A program made the position numbers and the translations under genes. This document shows, piece by piece, positions 24,651 to 34,681 of a stretch of 64,000 nt of DNA; position 1 is the first letter of the stretch, and every line of letters begins with the position of its first letter. Location of the stretch: the NCBI RefSeq assembly GCF_018638295.1, contig NZ_JABTTS010000029.1:90141-154140 (forward strand). The letters are read 5' to 3'. The notes under the pieces were generated by a model. That model had not been told where the DNA came from, did no database searches, and worked only from the letters and a program-made list of their open reading frames with translations. The stretch comes from Streptomyces sp. CHD11. Its GTDB lineage: Bacteria; Actinomycetota; Actinomycetes; Streptomycetales; Streptomycetaceae.

Positions 24651-27600
24651 ATGCGGGAAGGCCGGTGGGTCACGGTCACCGAGTCCGAGTTCGAGCACGA
24701 ACGCCGCGGCCTGGAGGCGATCCGGGAGAAGCTGCCGGACGCCGACCCCTGGCGGGCCTGGTCGAACTTCACCTTCACCGCCAACACCGGCCACGTCCGC
24801 GAGGTCGACCTGCTGGTCGTCGCCCCCGGCGGCGTCTGCATGATCGAGCTGAAGGACTGGCACGGCTCGGTCACCTCCGAGAACGGCACCTGGGTGCAGA
24901 CCACCCCCGGCGGCCGCCGCCGTACGCACGGCAACCCGCTGCACCTGGTCAACCGCAAGGCCAAGGAACTGGCCGGCCTGCTCGCGCTGCCCGGCGGCAG
25001 GCGGGTCTGGGTCGCCGAGGCCGTCTGCTTCACCGACAACGGCCTGCGCGTACGCCTGCCCGCCCACGACCGGAACGGCGTGTACACCGTCCACCAGCTG
25101 GTCGAGATGCTGGAGCAGCCCCCGCGTGACGAGCGGCGCCGGATCACCGCGATCGGCTCGCGGGAGATCGCGGCGGCCCTCAAGAGCATCGGCATCCGCA
25201 AGAGCGACGCCCAGTACAAGGTCGGCCCGTACGAGCTGGAGCGGAAGTCCTTCGACTCCGGGCCCACCTGGGCGGACTACCTGGCCCGCCACAGCGACCT
25301 CCCCGAGGCCGCCCGCGTCCGCATCTACCTGAGCGAGCGCGGCTCGGACGCCTCCCTGCGCCAGTCCGTCGAGAACGCCGCCCGCCGCGAGGCCGCGGTG
25401 CTGGGCCGCTTCAAGCACCCGGGCGTGGTCCAGCTCAAGCAGTACTTCCCCTCCGGGCACGCCGCCGGACCCGCGCTGATCTTCGACTACCACCCGGACA
25501 CCCTGAAGCTGGACGAGTACCTGGTCCAGTACGGCGAGAAGCTGGACATCCTCGGCCGGATGGCGCTGGTCCGCCAGCTCGCCGAGACCATGCGCTCCGC
25601 GCACGCCAGCCGCATCCACCACCGGGCGCTCGCCGCCCGCTCCGTGCTCGTCGTCCCCCGGCCGCGCGGCGGGAAGGGCCGGGCCGTGGGGGAGGAGGCC
25701 GCCTGGCTCACCCCGCACCTCCAGATCTCCGACTGGCAGATCGCCACCCAGCGCAGCGGCGACTCCTCCCAGGGCCAGGGCATGACCCGCTTCGCGCCGA
25801 CCGCCCTCTCCGCGACGCACCTGGGCGAGGACGCCGACGCCTACCTCGCCCCCGAACTCACCGCCCTCAGCCCCGACCCGGTCCACCTCGACGTGTACGG
25901 GCTCGGCGTCCTCACCTACCTCCTGGCCACCGGCAAGGCCCCGGCCGCCGGCCAGGCCGAGCTGCTGGCCCGCCTGGAGGCGGGGGAGGGCCTGCGCCCC
26001 AGCTCCCTGGTGGACGGCCTGTCGGAGGACGTGGACGACCTGGTCCAGGCCGCCACCGCCTACCGCCCCGGCCAGCGGCTGTCCAGCGTGGACGAGTTCC
26101 TGGAGCTGCTGGAGGCCGTCGAGGACTCCCTCACCGCCCCGGCCCAGGCCGCCACCGCCACGGAAGGGCCGGCCGGCGAGGACGACCCGGCCGCCGCCGA
26201 CAAGGACCCGCTGGAGGCCGTCGCCGGTGACGTGTTCGCCGGCCGGTGGGAGATCCGCCGCCGCCTCGGCACCGGCTCCACCAGCCGCGCCTTCCTCGTC
26301 CGCGACCTCCAGGCCGAGGCCCGCAGGACCCGCCCGCTCGCCGTGCTGAAGGTCGCCCTCTCCGACAGCCGCAGCGAGATCCTCGCCCGCGAGGCCGAGG
26401 CCATGGGACGCCTGCGCCCCCACTCCGGCATCATCCGCCTCGTCGAACCCGAGCCGCTGCACATCGGCGGCCGTACCGTCCTGGCCCTGGAGTACGTCGG
26501 CGACGAGCGCGACGACAGCGGACCGGGCACCGAGGGCGGCGGACGCCCCCGCCGCCGCGAGGAGACCGTCGCCCGCCAGCTCCGCGAGCACGGCCGCCTC
26601 CCGGTCGACCAGCTCGAAGCGTACGGCGACTACCTCTTCGGCGCCGTCGACTTCCTGGAGGGCGAGGGCGTCTGGCACCGCGACATCAAGCCCGACAACA
26701 TCGCCATCCGCATCCGCCCCAACCGCACCCGCGAACTCGTCCTCATCGACTTCTCCCTCGCCGGCTACCCGGCGAAGAGCACCAACGCGGGCACCGACGG
26801 CTACCTCGACCCCTTCATCGACGTCATCACCCGCGGCTCCTACGACTCCCACGCCGAGCGGTACGCCGTCGCCGTCACCCTGCACCAGATGGCCTCCGGA
26901 GAGCTGCCCAAGTGGGACGACGGCAGCGTCCTGCCCCGCATGACCGACGCGAAGGAGTGGCCGTACCCGACGATCGCGGCCGAGGCCTTCGACCCGGCCG
27001 TACGGGACGGTCTCGTCGCCTTCTTCCAGAAGGCCCTGCACCGCGACGCCGGCCGGCGGTTCCCTGAGCTGAAGCCGATGCGGGACGCCTGGCGCAAGGT
27101 CTTCCTCGACGCCTCGCAGACCGTCCCGTCCAGCCACCGCTCCCGCCAGCCGGCCGCCACGGCCACGGGGGAGGGAACACCCGCCGAGGGTGCCGTCGCG
27201 GCGGTCATCGCGGACGCCGAGCCGGAGACCGCCGAGCAGCAGCGCGACCGGCTCGCCGCCGAGGTCACGCGGGACACCCCGCTGACCGTCTCCGGGCTCA
27301 CGCCCGCCGCCCAGTCCTTCCTGTACGGCCTCGGCATCACGACGGTCGGCGAACTGCTCGACTACAGCCGCCGCAAGCTCGTCAACGCCCCCGGCCTGGG
27401 CGCCAAGACCCGCAACGAGGTCCAGCAGCGTCAGCGTGAGTGGGGCGAGCGGCTGCGCGAGATCCCCGTCTCCCCGCTCACACCCAAGGGGCGCGCGGAG
27501 GCCAGGGAGGAGCTGGAGCAGCTCACCGCCGCCGAGTCGGCCCTCGTCGGCGAACTCGCCACCGGCGAGTCGGCGGGCGCGCTGTCCGCCCGCACGCTGC

Positions 27601-29375
27601 GCTCCGTCAGCCTCGACACCCTCGCCACCGTCCTCGTGCCCGCGGTCAACAACAACGGCTCCAACCGCAACAAGGCCGAGATGGTGCGGCTGCTGCTGCG
27701 CCTGCCGGACGAGCGCGGGGTCCTGCCGGACATCGGGGTCTGGCCGAAGCAGAAGGATGTCGCGGACGCTCTGGGGCTGAGCCACGGCCGCATCCCGCAG
27801 ATGCTCAAGGAGGAGCGCAAGCGCTGGAAGGCGGAGCCCGCCGTCCAGGCACTGCGCGAAGAGATCATCGACCTCCTGGTGAGCATGGGCCGGGTCGCCT
27901 CGGCGGTGGAGATCGCGGACGCCCTGGCGGTCCGGCGCGGCACGCATCTCGCGGGGCGCGAGCAGCGGCGGGCGATGGCGCTGGCGGCGGTACGGGCCGT
28001 GGTCGAGGTCGAGCAACTGCTGCCGCAGGAAGCCGAGTTCCAGCACCAGCCGAACCGCAGGGCGACGGACGAGTCCCTGGGCGCCGGCCTGCTCGCCCTC
28101 GACGTACGGGAGAGTGACGGCCCGGACACCCCGACCGCGCCCGGCCTGCTGGAGTACGCGACCCGTCTCGGCAGGACGGCCGACCGGCTCGCCAAGCTGG
28201 ACACCCTGCCGACGGCGGCGACCGTGCTGGCCGAGCTGGGCGCGCTGACGGTGCCGCCGGGCGCGGTGGACTGGGACGAGCGGCGGATGGTGGAACTGGC
28301 GGCCGCGGCCTCCGTGAACGCCGCCGCCACGCCACGCCTGGAGATCTACCCGCGCGACCTGCCGCTGGTCCGGGCGCTGCGTCTCACACAGGCCGGGCTC
28401 GTCCGCTGGACCCCGGGGATGCCGGAGGGGCAGCAGCCGGGGCTGACCGGCGAGGCCGTGCACGAGCGGGTCCGCGCCCGCTTCCCGGAGATGGTCGTCC
28501 CCGACGGGCGCGGCGGCACGACCCACGAACTGCCGACGGGCGGCCCGCTCACCAAGGCGCTGCGCGACGCCGGCTTCGAACTGTCGCTCAGCACGCACGA
28601 ACACGAGGGCCTGCTGCGCTACCTGCCGACGAAGGTGGACGACGCGTCCAGCTACCTGACGACGGGTGCGTGGCGGCAGTCGACGCGCACGGGTGCGGTC
28701 ACGCGGTACGCCGACGACCCCGAGCTCGCGGGCGCGGTACGCGCGGAGGAACGTCTGCTCGCGTCGGCCCGTAGGGACGGGTACCGGGTGCTGACGGTCG
28801 GACAGCGGTCGGTGCGGGAAGCGGTGGCCGGGCTGCGCAGCGAGCGGCTGGCGGCGGAAGCGGTCTCGGTGACCGAACTGTTCCTGGAGGCCCTGCACGC
28901 GCAGGTCACGCCCGGCACCAAGCCCACCTGGGAGACCCTGCTCAAGGCGGACGCCGCCGAGCCGGGCTCGAAGGGCGCGGTGCGGTTCGCGGAGTACACG
29001 CGGACGGCGTGGGGCGCGGTGGAGCCGCGGATAGCGGAGCTGCTGGGCAACGGTGGGGGTGGCGGCGCCGGTTCTGCCGGTCGTGTCGGTCCGGTGTTGC
29101 TGACGGAGGCCGGGGTGTTCGCGCGGTACGACGCGATGGGCGTCCTGGACCGGCTCGCGTCGGCGGCCCGGCAGGGCGGGCGGGGGCTGTGGCTCCTGGT
29201 CCCGCAGAGCGACCCCTCGCGCGAGCCCCGGCTCGGGCAGGTGGCCGTGCCGTACCAGGCCGGCCTGGGGGAGTGGATTCAGCTTCCGGACACGTGGGTG
29301 GGCAACGCCCATCGGGGGTCCGGTGAGGTTGTGGCAAGTGCTGGTGCCAGTGGTGTCGAGGGAGACGTCAAGTGA
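24651..29375 (+). CDS. pglW: BREX-2 protein kinase PglW
   Basis: This 1,574-aa protein has the PglW layout. A NERD nuclease-like domain at residues 10-125 carries the acidic/ELK motif REVDLLVVAPGGVCMIELKD. A kinase-like domain at about 190-490 lacks the catalytic Asp (HRALAARSVLV replaces HRDLKPxN) and is probably inactive. A second kinase domain at about 530-830 has the Gly loop LGTGSTSRAFLV, HRDIKPDN near residue 676 and LIDFSLAG in place of DFG. An RpoA-CTD-like helix-hairpin segment near 885-940 and a long helical C-terminal region follow. In BREX type 2 (phage growth limitation) PglW is thought to phosphorylate and control partners. It overlaps pglX by four bases. Confidence 0.95.
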   Translation: MREGRWVTVTESEFEHERRGLEAIREKLPDADPWRAWSNFTFTANTGHVREVDLLVVAPGGVCMIELKDWHGSVTSENGTWVQTTPGGRRRTHGNPLHLVNRKAKELAGLLALPGGRRVWVAEAVCFTDNGLRVRLPAHDRNGVYTVHQLVEMLEQPPRDERRRITAIGSREIAAALKSIGIRKSDAQYKVGPYELERKSFDSGPTWADYLARHSDLPEAARVRIYLSERGSDASLRQSVENAARREAAVLGRFKHPGVVQLKQYFPSGHAAGPALIFDYHPDTLKLDEYLVQYGEKLDILGRMALVRQLAETMRSAHASRIHHRALAARSVLVVPRPRGGKGRAVGEEAAWLTPHLQISDWQIATQRSGDSSQGQGMTRFAPTALSATHLGEDADAYLAPELTALSPDPVHLDVYGLGVLTYLLATGKAPAAGQAELLARLEAGEGLRPSSLVDGLSEDVDDLVQAATAYRPGQRLSSVDEFLELLEAVEDSLTAPAQAATATEGPAGEDDPAAADKDPLEAVAGDVFAGRWEIRRRLGTGSTSRAFLVRDLQAEARRTRPLAVLKVALSDSRSEILAREAEAMGRLRPHSGIIRLVEPEPLHIGGRTVLALEYVGDERDDSGPGTEGGGRPRRREETVARQLREHGRLPVDQLEAYGDYLFGAVDFLEGEGVWHRDIKPDNIAIRIRPNRTRELVLIDFSLAGYPAKSTNAGTDGYLDPFIDVITRGSYDSHAERYAVAVTLHQMASGELPKWDDGSVLPRMTDAKEWPYPTIAAEAFDPAVRDGLVAFFQKALHRDAGRRFPELKPMRDAWRKVFLDASQTVPSSHRSRQPAATATGEGTPAEGAVAAVIADAEPETAEQQRDRLAAEVTRDTPLTVSGLTPAAQSFLYGLGITTVGELLDYSRRKLVNAPGLGAKTRNEVQQRQREWGERLREIPVSPLTPKGRAEAREELEQLTAAESALVGELATGESAGALSARTLRSVSLDTLATVLVPAVNNNGSNRNKAEMVRLLLRLPDERGVLPDIGVWPKQKDVADALGLSHGRIPQMLKEERKRWKAEPAVQALREEIIDLLVSMGRVASAVEIADALAVRRGTHLAGREQRRAMALAAVRAVVEVEQLLPQEAEFQHQPNRRATDESLGAGLLALDVRESDGPDTPTAPGLLEYATRLGRTADRLAKLDTLPTAATVLAELGALTVPPGAVDWDERRMVELAAAASVNAAATPRLEIYPRDLPLVRALRLTQAGLVRWTPGMPEGQQPGLTGEAVHERVRARFPEMVVPDGRGGTTHELPTGGPLTKALRDAGFELSLSTHEHEGLLRYLPTKVDDASSYLTTGAWRQSTRTGAVTRYADDPELAGAVRAEERLLASARRDGYRVLTVGQRSVREAVAGLRSERLAAEAVSVTELFLEALHAQVTPGTKPTWETLLKADAAEPGSKGAVRFAEYTRTAWGAVEPRIAELLGNGGGGGAGSAGRVGPVLLTEAGVFARYDAMGVLDRLASAARQGGRGLWLLVPQSDPSREPRLGQVAVPYQAGLGEWIQLPDTWVGNAHRGSGEVVASAGASGVEGDVK

Positions 29376-32300
29376 TCGACCGCAAGGCTCTGTTGAACGA
29401 CCTGAAGCAGCAGGTCAAGGCGGTCGAGACCGACCTCGGGCGCCAGGTGAAGGCGCTGGGCGATGTCGGCGCGAGGCTGAGGGCCGAGTACGACCAGGCG
29501 CGCAAGCTGGGGCGTACGGCGGCGACGTGGACCTCGTGGCTGGACGAGCGGGTCACCCAGGTCGCGGTGGCGTGGGTGCTGGGGACCGTGTTCGTGCGGT
29601 TCTGCGAGGACAACCGGCTGATCCCGGAGCCGTACCTGACGGGGCCGGACGGTGACCGGCGTGAGTTGGCGGAGTCCCGGTACGACGCGTACGTGGAGTC
29701 GGACGAGGATCCGACGTACCGGGGGTGGCTGGAGACGGCGTTCGAGGAACTGGGTCAGGGGCAGGCGGGACGGCTGCTTTTCGACAAGCGGCACAACCCG
29801 CTGTACCAGGTTCCGCTGTCGCATGACGGTGCGCGGGATCTGGTCGAGTTCTGGCGGGGGAGGGACGAGGCGGGCGTCCTCGTCCACGACTTCACCGACC
29901 CGCTGAACGAGGACGGTACGGAGGGGTGGGACACGCGGTTCCTGGGGGATCTGTACCAGGACCTGAGCGAGGCGGCGCGTAAGACGTACGCGCTGCTCCA
30001 GACGCCGGAGTTCGTGGAGGAGTTCATCCTCGACCGGACGATGAACCCGGCGGTGCGGGAGTTCGGGTATGAGGAACTGAAGATGATCGACCCTACGTGT
30101 GGGTCGGGGCACTTTGTGTTGGGGGCGTTTCGGCGGTTGGTGCGGCTGTGGGGGGAGGGGCAGCCAGGGCGGGATGTGCATGAGCGGGTGCGGGCGGCGC
30201 TGGACTCGGTGCACGGGGTGGATGTTAATCCGTTTGCGGTGGCTGTGGCGCGGTTCCGGTTGCTGGTTGCGGCTATGGCCGCGAGTGGGGTGCGGACGCT
30301 GGGGAAGGCGGTGAAGTACGAGTGGCCGATCCACCTAGCGGTGGGCGACTCGCTCATCAAAGCCCGGCAGTTGGAACTGACGCTTGGTGGGGATGAGGAC
30401 GGCCTTGATGACCCGCTGGCCTCGTTCGCCTACGCCACGGAGGACGTGCACGAGCACCCGGAGATTCTGCAGCAGGGGCGCTATCACGTGGTGGTGGGGA
30501 ATCCGCCCTATATCACCGTGAAGGATAAGAAGCTGGGTGCTCTGTATCGAGAGCTTTACAGCGCTTGTTTTCGAGAGTACGCACTTTCAGTTCCTTTTGC
30601 CCAGCGATTCTTTGAACTTGCAAGGCGAGGTGATGCTGAAGGTCATGGCTATGGAATGATTGGGCAGATTACTGCCAACTCCTTCATGAAGCGCGAGTTC
30701 GGCAAGAAGCTTATCGAGGGTTATTTCAGGAATGAGGTAGAACTCGCGGAGGTTATCGATACTTCTGGCGCATATATTCCAGGGCACGGAACACCAACCG
30801 TCATCATGATTGGTCGACGGCGTTCAGGGGCGGCGCGTTCGTCGGTGCTAAGAACAGTTCGCGGCATTCAAGGTGAGCCTGCAAGGCCGAAGGATCCGAG
30901 CAAGGGGCTTGTCTGGCGCGCGATCTGCGAGCAGATCGATAGAAGTGATTCAGAAAGCGAGTGGGTCAGCGTCGTAGACGCTGATCGCGATAGCATGTCA
31001 ACTCACCCATGGAGTCTTACTGGCGGTGCAGCCGTCGATGTCATGCAACGCATCGGGCAACATGAGCGCAAGTTGAGTGATGCTGTTGATGAAATCGGAT
31101 TGTCCGTCGTTACAGGTGAGGACTCCGCATACGTGGTCTCTCTTACGAAAGCCATAGAATACCGAGGGGTTTCCATCACGTCGACTGTCGACGGGCAAGA
31201 CATTCGGGACTGGAGCCTCCAAGAGAGAAGTTGGCTGGTTAATCCATATCAGGATGATTACACGCTTGGTGTCGAATCGGCGCCTGGCCTCTTGAGGTTC
31301 ATGTGGCCAGCCCGTCGCGTTCTACAGCTGAGGAAGAAGTTTAGTGTAACGCTCCTGGATCGTGGAATTCCGTGGATTGAGTGGCGTGAACTCTACCGAT
31401 CTAAACTCTCCGCGCCTAGCTTGATCGCCTTTCCTCTCGTTGCCACGCATAATCACTTCTATGTTCAGCGCGAAGTGATCCCTTCAAAGCACTCGACGAC
31501 GGTAATTAAGTTGCGCGACGAGGCTACGCCGGAGGAGCACGTGCGGTTGCTCGGGCTGCTCAATAGCTCCACAGTGGGTTTCTGGCTCAAGATGGTGAGC
31601 CACGGCAAGGGGAATGGCGGCGTTAACGAAGGGTACCGAGGGGCGGCGTGGGAGGAATTCTTCGAGTTCACAGGTACCAAGCTTCAGGAGCTTCCCCTTC
31701 CCGCCGCGTACCCGACTGCATTTGCTACCGCCCTTGACAGCCTGGCTCAGCATCTAACGGCCGCTAGTCCTGCGACCGTGGTCGCTGAGACCACGCCCAC
31801 AGCCGGCGCCCTCCGTAAAGCCAAGACCCGCTGGGAGTCCACCCGCGCCCGCATGATTGCCTTGCAAGAGGAGCTGGACTGGCAGGTCTACTCCCTCTAC
31901 AGCCTCCACTCTGGAGACCTCCGCGTCTCCGAGGACCCCGACGACCCCGATATTCCCGAACTTGCTATCGGTGAGCGTGCCTTCGAGATAGTGCTCGCTC
32001 GTCGCGTCGCCGCAGGCGAGGCCAGTGGCGAGTGGTTCGAGCGGCACAATTCCACGCCCGTCACGGAGATTCCCGCTCACTGGTCTGCCCTCTACCGGGA
32101 GATCATTCAAAAGCGCATCGATGCCATCGAGTCGAACCGTGCCGTCGGCATGGTCGAGCGGCCCGAGTACAAGCGGCGCTGGGCCACCGAGGGGTGGGAC
32201 TCCCTGCAGGAGAAGGCCCTGCGGTCCTGGCTGCTCGACCGGATGGAGAACCGCGATCTCTGGTTTGCCGAGAACGGGCAGCCGACCATCCTCACCCTGG

Positions 32301-32977
32301 CCCGGCTCATCGACGCGCTCTCCCGTTATGAGGACTTCGTCTCCGTCGCTGAACTCTACGCGCCCCGGAAGGAACTGGCCAAGGTCGTCTCCGAGCTGAT
32401 CAACGACGAGCATGTGCCGTTCCTTTCCGCGCTGCGGTACAAGCCCTCCGGGCTCAAGAAGCGTGCCGACTGGGAAGAGGTCTGGGACCTTCAGCGCAAA
32501 GAGGACGCCGCTCCCGACGAGCCCGCCAAGCGGAAGATCCGAGACTCGATCCCCGTACCGCCGAAGTACGCCTCGGTCGACTTCCTCCGTCCTTCCTACT
32601 GGCGGGCGCGCGGCAAGCTCGACGTGCCGAAGGAGCGGTTCATCTCCTACGGGCAGACCAGTGCCGCCACCCCCGAGCTGTACGGGTGGGCCGGCTGGGA
32701 TCACCGGGAGCAGGCGCAGGCCCTCGCCACGTACTTCACCAACACCGCGCTGTCCACCGAGGAGATCACGCCGTTCCTCGCCGGCCTGCTGGAACTCCAG
32801 CCGTGGCTGTCCCAGTGGCACAACGAGTTCGACATGCTCTACAGCGGCTCCCCGGCGGACTTCTTCGCCGGTTACCGCCAGCAGAAGCAGGGCGAGCATG
32901 GACTCACTGACGACGAGCTCCGTGGCTGGCGCCCTCCGGCCGCGACCCGAGGTCGTCGCGCAGCAGCGAAGCAGTAG
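29372..32977 (+). CDS. pglX: BREX-2 adenine-specific DNA methyltransferase PglX
   Basis: A 1,201-aa N6-adenine methyltransferase with the SAM-binding DPTCGSGHF near residue 240 and the catalytic NPPY near residue 376. The GTG start overlaps the pglW stop (GTGA). Family members mark host DNA or, in Pgl-type models, phage DNA, and are needed for defence. From about 30,530 to 31,790 the coding sequence is clearly poorer in GC, with A/T-ending codons unlike its flanks, in the region expected to hold target recognition. G tracts (six G at 30150-30155, then A and four G) lie just after motif I. The 3' end overlaps the convergent ATPase gene by 74 bp. Confidence 0.95.
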   Translation: MIDRKALLNDLKQQVKAVETDLGRQVKALGDVGARLRAEYDQARKLGRTAATWTSWLDERVTQVAVAWVLGTVFVRFCEDNRLIPEPYLTGPDGDRRELAESRYDAYVESDEDPTYRGWLETAFEELGQGQAGRLLFDKRHNPLYQVPLSHDGARDLVEFWRGRDEAGVLVHDFTDPLNEDGTEGWDTRFLGDLYQDLSEAARKTYALLQTPEFVEEFILDRTMNPAVREFGYEELKMIDPTCGSGHFVLGAFRRLVRLWGEGQPGRDVHERVRAALDSVHGVDVNPFAVAVARFRLLVAAMAASGVRTLGKAVKYEWPIHLAVGDSLIKARQLELTLGGDEDGLDDPLASFAYATEDVHEHPEILQQGRYHVVVGNPPYITVKDKKLGALYRELYSACFREYALSVPFAQRFFELARRGDAEGHGYGMIGQITANSFMKREFGKKLIEGYFRNEVELAEVIDTSGAYIPGHGTPTVIMIGRRRSGAARSSVLRTVRGIQGEPARPKDPSKGLVWRAICEQIDRSDSESEWVSVVDADRDSMSTHPWSLTGGAAVDVMQRIGQHERKLSDAVDEIGLSVVTGEDSAYVVSLTKAIEYRGVSITSTVDGQDIRDWSLQERSWLVNPYQDDYTLGVESAPGLLRFMWPARRVLQLRKKFSVTLLDRGIPWIEWRELYRSKLSAPSLIAFPLVATHNHFYVQREVIPSKHSTTVIKLRDEATPEEHVRLLGLLNSSTVGFWLKMVSHGKGNGGVNEGYRGAAWEEFFEFTGTKLQELPLPAAYPTAFATALDSLAQHLTAASPATVVAETTPTAGALRKAKTRWESTRARMIALQEELDWQVYSLYSLHSGDLRVSEDPDDPDIPELAIGERAFEIVLARRVAAGEASGEWFERHNSTPVTEIPAHWSALYREIIQKRIDAIESNRAVGMVERPEYKRRWATEGWDSLQEKALRSWLLDRMENRDLWFAENGQPTILTLARLIDALSRYEDFVSVAELYAPRKELAKVVSELINDEHVPFLSALRYKPSGLKKRADWEEVWDLQRKEDAAPDEPAKRKIRDSIPVPPKYASVDFLRPSYWRARGKLDVPKERFISYGQTSAATPELYGWAGWDHREQAQALATYFTNTALSTEEITPFLAGLLELQPWLSQWHNEFDMLYSGSPADFFAGYRQQKQGEHGLTDDELRGWRPPAATRGRRAAAKQ

Positions 32978-33509
32978 CCAGGAGTAGATCGACGTCTGTC
33001 GGTTCAGGGGCCACCCGGTGCGTGAGTGGGTGGCCCACTGTCTTCACGTATAGCTCCGCCCACACGGTCTTGCCTGGGGCGGTCCGGCGAGGGCTGACGC
33101 CCCAGTCGTCCGCGAGGGCGGCGACGAGCAGCAGGCCCCGGCCGGACTCGGAAAGCGAGTCGGTCGCCGGGGGACTGGCCGGAGGCCGTTTCTCAGCGAG
33201 GGTGTCGGTCACCTCGATACGGAAGATGCCCACGGCCAAGGTGAGTTGAATGTGGAAGTCCCGGCCGGGGACGTGGCCGTGGCGTACGGCGTTGGTGGTG
33301 AGTTCCGCCGTGATGAGGGTGAGCGTCTCGTTGACCGGGGTCGTGTAGGGGTGGCCCCAGTCGTTCAGACGGTGCGAGACGAGTCGGCGGGCGAGGCGGG
33401 CGCCGCGTGGCGTCGAGGTGAAGCGCATGGCGAACTCGCGTTCGGGTGCGGGATGCTGCGGCATATGCCCGTTCAGGGGAGTTTCTGACTTCATAGGGTC
33501 AACAGTCAT
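32904..33509 (-). CDS. RsbW-like ATP-binding protein (HATPase)
   Basis: A 201-aa protein with a GHKL-type ATPase domain. The N box is LITAELTTNAVRHG, and the G1 and G2 segments are IEVTDTLAE and SGRGLLLVAALADDWG. This is the anti-sigma-factor-like family that Streptomyces holds in many copies, often next to XRE/DUF397 genes as here. The ATG at 33509 is chosen; an ATG at 33494 is possible, and the longer open frame to 33836 is low-complexity. It converges on pglX and overlaps its last 74 bp antisense. It could phosphorylate an anti-anti-sigma partner or bind a regulator. Confidence 0.82.
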   Translation of the reverse strand: MTVDPMKSETPLNGHMPQHPAPEREFAMRFTSTPRGARLARRLVSHRLNDWGHPYTTPVNETLTLITAELTTNAVRHGHVPGRDFHIQLTLAVGIFRIEVTDTLAEKRPPASPPATDSLSESGRGLLLVAALADDWGVSPRRTAPGKTVWAELYVKTVGHPLTHRVAPEPTDVDLLLATASLLRDDLGSRPEGASHGARRQ

Positions 33510-33655
33510 GGACTCTGCGTAGCGTTGACCAGGAGCGATGCGCTGACGGGTACGGGCTGTACACGCGGGCGGTGCGCTTGTACCTGGTGTTGGGCGTGAC
33601 CGGTCCCAGGGTCCCGAGTTGGCTGACTGGGCGGTTGTACGAGAGGAGCTGTGGC

Positions 33656-34486
33656 GTGGACGACGAGGTTCAGCAGCCGGAGTACGAGGTCGGGACGGGC
33701 ATGCTGTGCGTGTTCGGGCGGCAGTTGAAGCTGCTCCGGGAGCGAGCGGGCCTGGACCGCGCGAGACTCGGATCACTGACCGGGTACTCGGCCTCGACGA
33801 TCGCGTCGTTCGAGCAGGGGAGACGTATCTCGCCACCGAAGTTCATCGACCAGGCCGATGAAGTGCTGGGCGCGGGTGGAGTGTTGAGCGCGAGCAAGGA
33901 GGAGGTGGCTCGGGCCCAGTATCCGGCGTTCTTCCGGGATGCTGCCAAGTTGGAGGCCGAGGCCGTTGAACTTCATGTGTATGCGAACCAGGGGGTGCCT
34001 GGGCTCTTGCAGACCGAAGAGTATGCGCGGGCAGTGTTCACCAACTGGCGGCCCCTGCTGCACGAGGACGTGGTCGAGCAGAGGGTGACAGCGCGCCTGG
34101 CTCGGCATGAGATCTTCTGCCGGACGCAGTTGCCCACCATCAGCTTCGTCATCGAGGAGTCGGTCTTGCGTAGGCCGCTGGGTGGGTGGGGCGTCATGCG
34201 CGGGCAGTTGGAGCAGATCCTGCTCCATGGCCAGCGGCGTAACGTGGAGATCCAGGTGCTGCCGACAGAGCGGGACGAGCACGCCGGAATGGCTGGTCCG
34301 TTCACCTTGATCGAGACGAAGGAAGGGCGGAGGATCGCGTACGTGGAGGCGCAGCAGGACAGTCGCCTCTACACAGCGCGGAAGCCAGTCAGGGAGATCG
34401 AGGAGCAGTACGGACTCCTTCGGGCCCAAGCGCTCACTCCGCGCGAGTCACTGGCCTTCGTCGAAAAGTTGCTTGGAGAGAGATGA
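33656..34486 (+). CDS. XRE-family regulator with DUF5753, copy 1
   Basis: The GTG at 33656 is seven bases after GAGAGGAG. The 276-aa protein has an N-terminal HTH (QLKLLRERAGLDRARLGSLT, ASTIASFEQGRR) and a C-terminal DUF5753 ligand-binding-like domain (VYANQGVPGLLQTEEYARAV ... GPFTLIE). It is of the WhiJ-like type, which acts with a small DUF397 protein. The DUF397 gene follows with an ATGA overlap. A fragment of a paralogue is found near 38,903. It probably regulates its own operon, and the divergent ATPase gene lies 146 bp away. Confidence 0.9.
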   Translation: MDDEVQQPEYEVGTGMLCVFGRQLKLLRERAGLDRARLGSLTGYSASTIASFEQGRRISPPKFIDQADEVLGAGGVLSASKEEVARAQYPAFFRDAAKLEAEAVELHVYANQGVPGLLQTEEYARAVFTNWRPLLHEDVVEQRVTARLARHEIFCRTQLPTISFVIEESVLRRPLGGWGVMRGQLEQILLHGQRRNVEIQVLPTERDEHAGMAGPFTLIETKEGRRIAYVEAQQDSRLYTARKPVREIEEQYGLLRAQALTPRESLAFVEKLLGER

Positions 34487-34677
34487 ACGTCGAACAGTCT
34501 GTACCCGAGCCGACCTGGTTCAAGAGCAGTTACAGCAGCGGAGCTGGCGGCGAATGCGTCGAGGTCGCCACCCGCCCCGCCAGGGTTCACGTCCGCGACT
34601 CAAAGGACACGACCCGCGCCGCACTCGCCATACAACCCACGGCGTGGACCGCGTTCGTCGAGTTCGCGGCACTCTGA
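34483..34677 (+). CDS. DUF397 protein, partner of XRE copy 1
   Basis: A 64-aa protein with the DUF397 signature: WFKSSYSSGAGGECVEVATR, then VHVRDSKDTTRAALAIQPTAW and a terminal FVEFAA. It overlaps the regulator gene by 4 bp. In Streptomyces such small proteins work with WhiJ-type XRE regulators, probably as modulators or, in some proposals, as toxin/antidote-like partners. A strong terminator follows directly. Confidence 0.92.
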   Translation: MNVEQSVPEPTWFKSSYSSGAGGECVEVATRPARVHVRDSKDTTRAALAIQPTAWTAFVEFAAL

Positions 34678-34681
34678 CGGG

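Noticed and set aside
24579..29312. A 1,577-codon minus-strand frame opposite pglW
   Set aside because: A shadow caused by high GC at the third codon position; pglW carries the NERD and kinase motifs.
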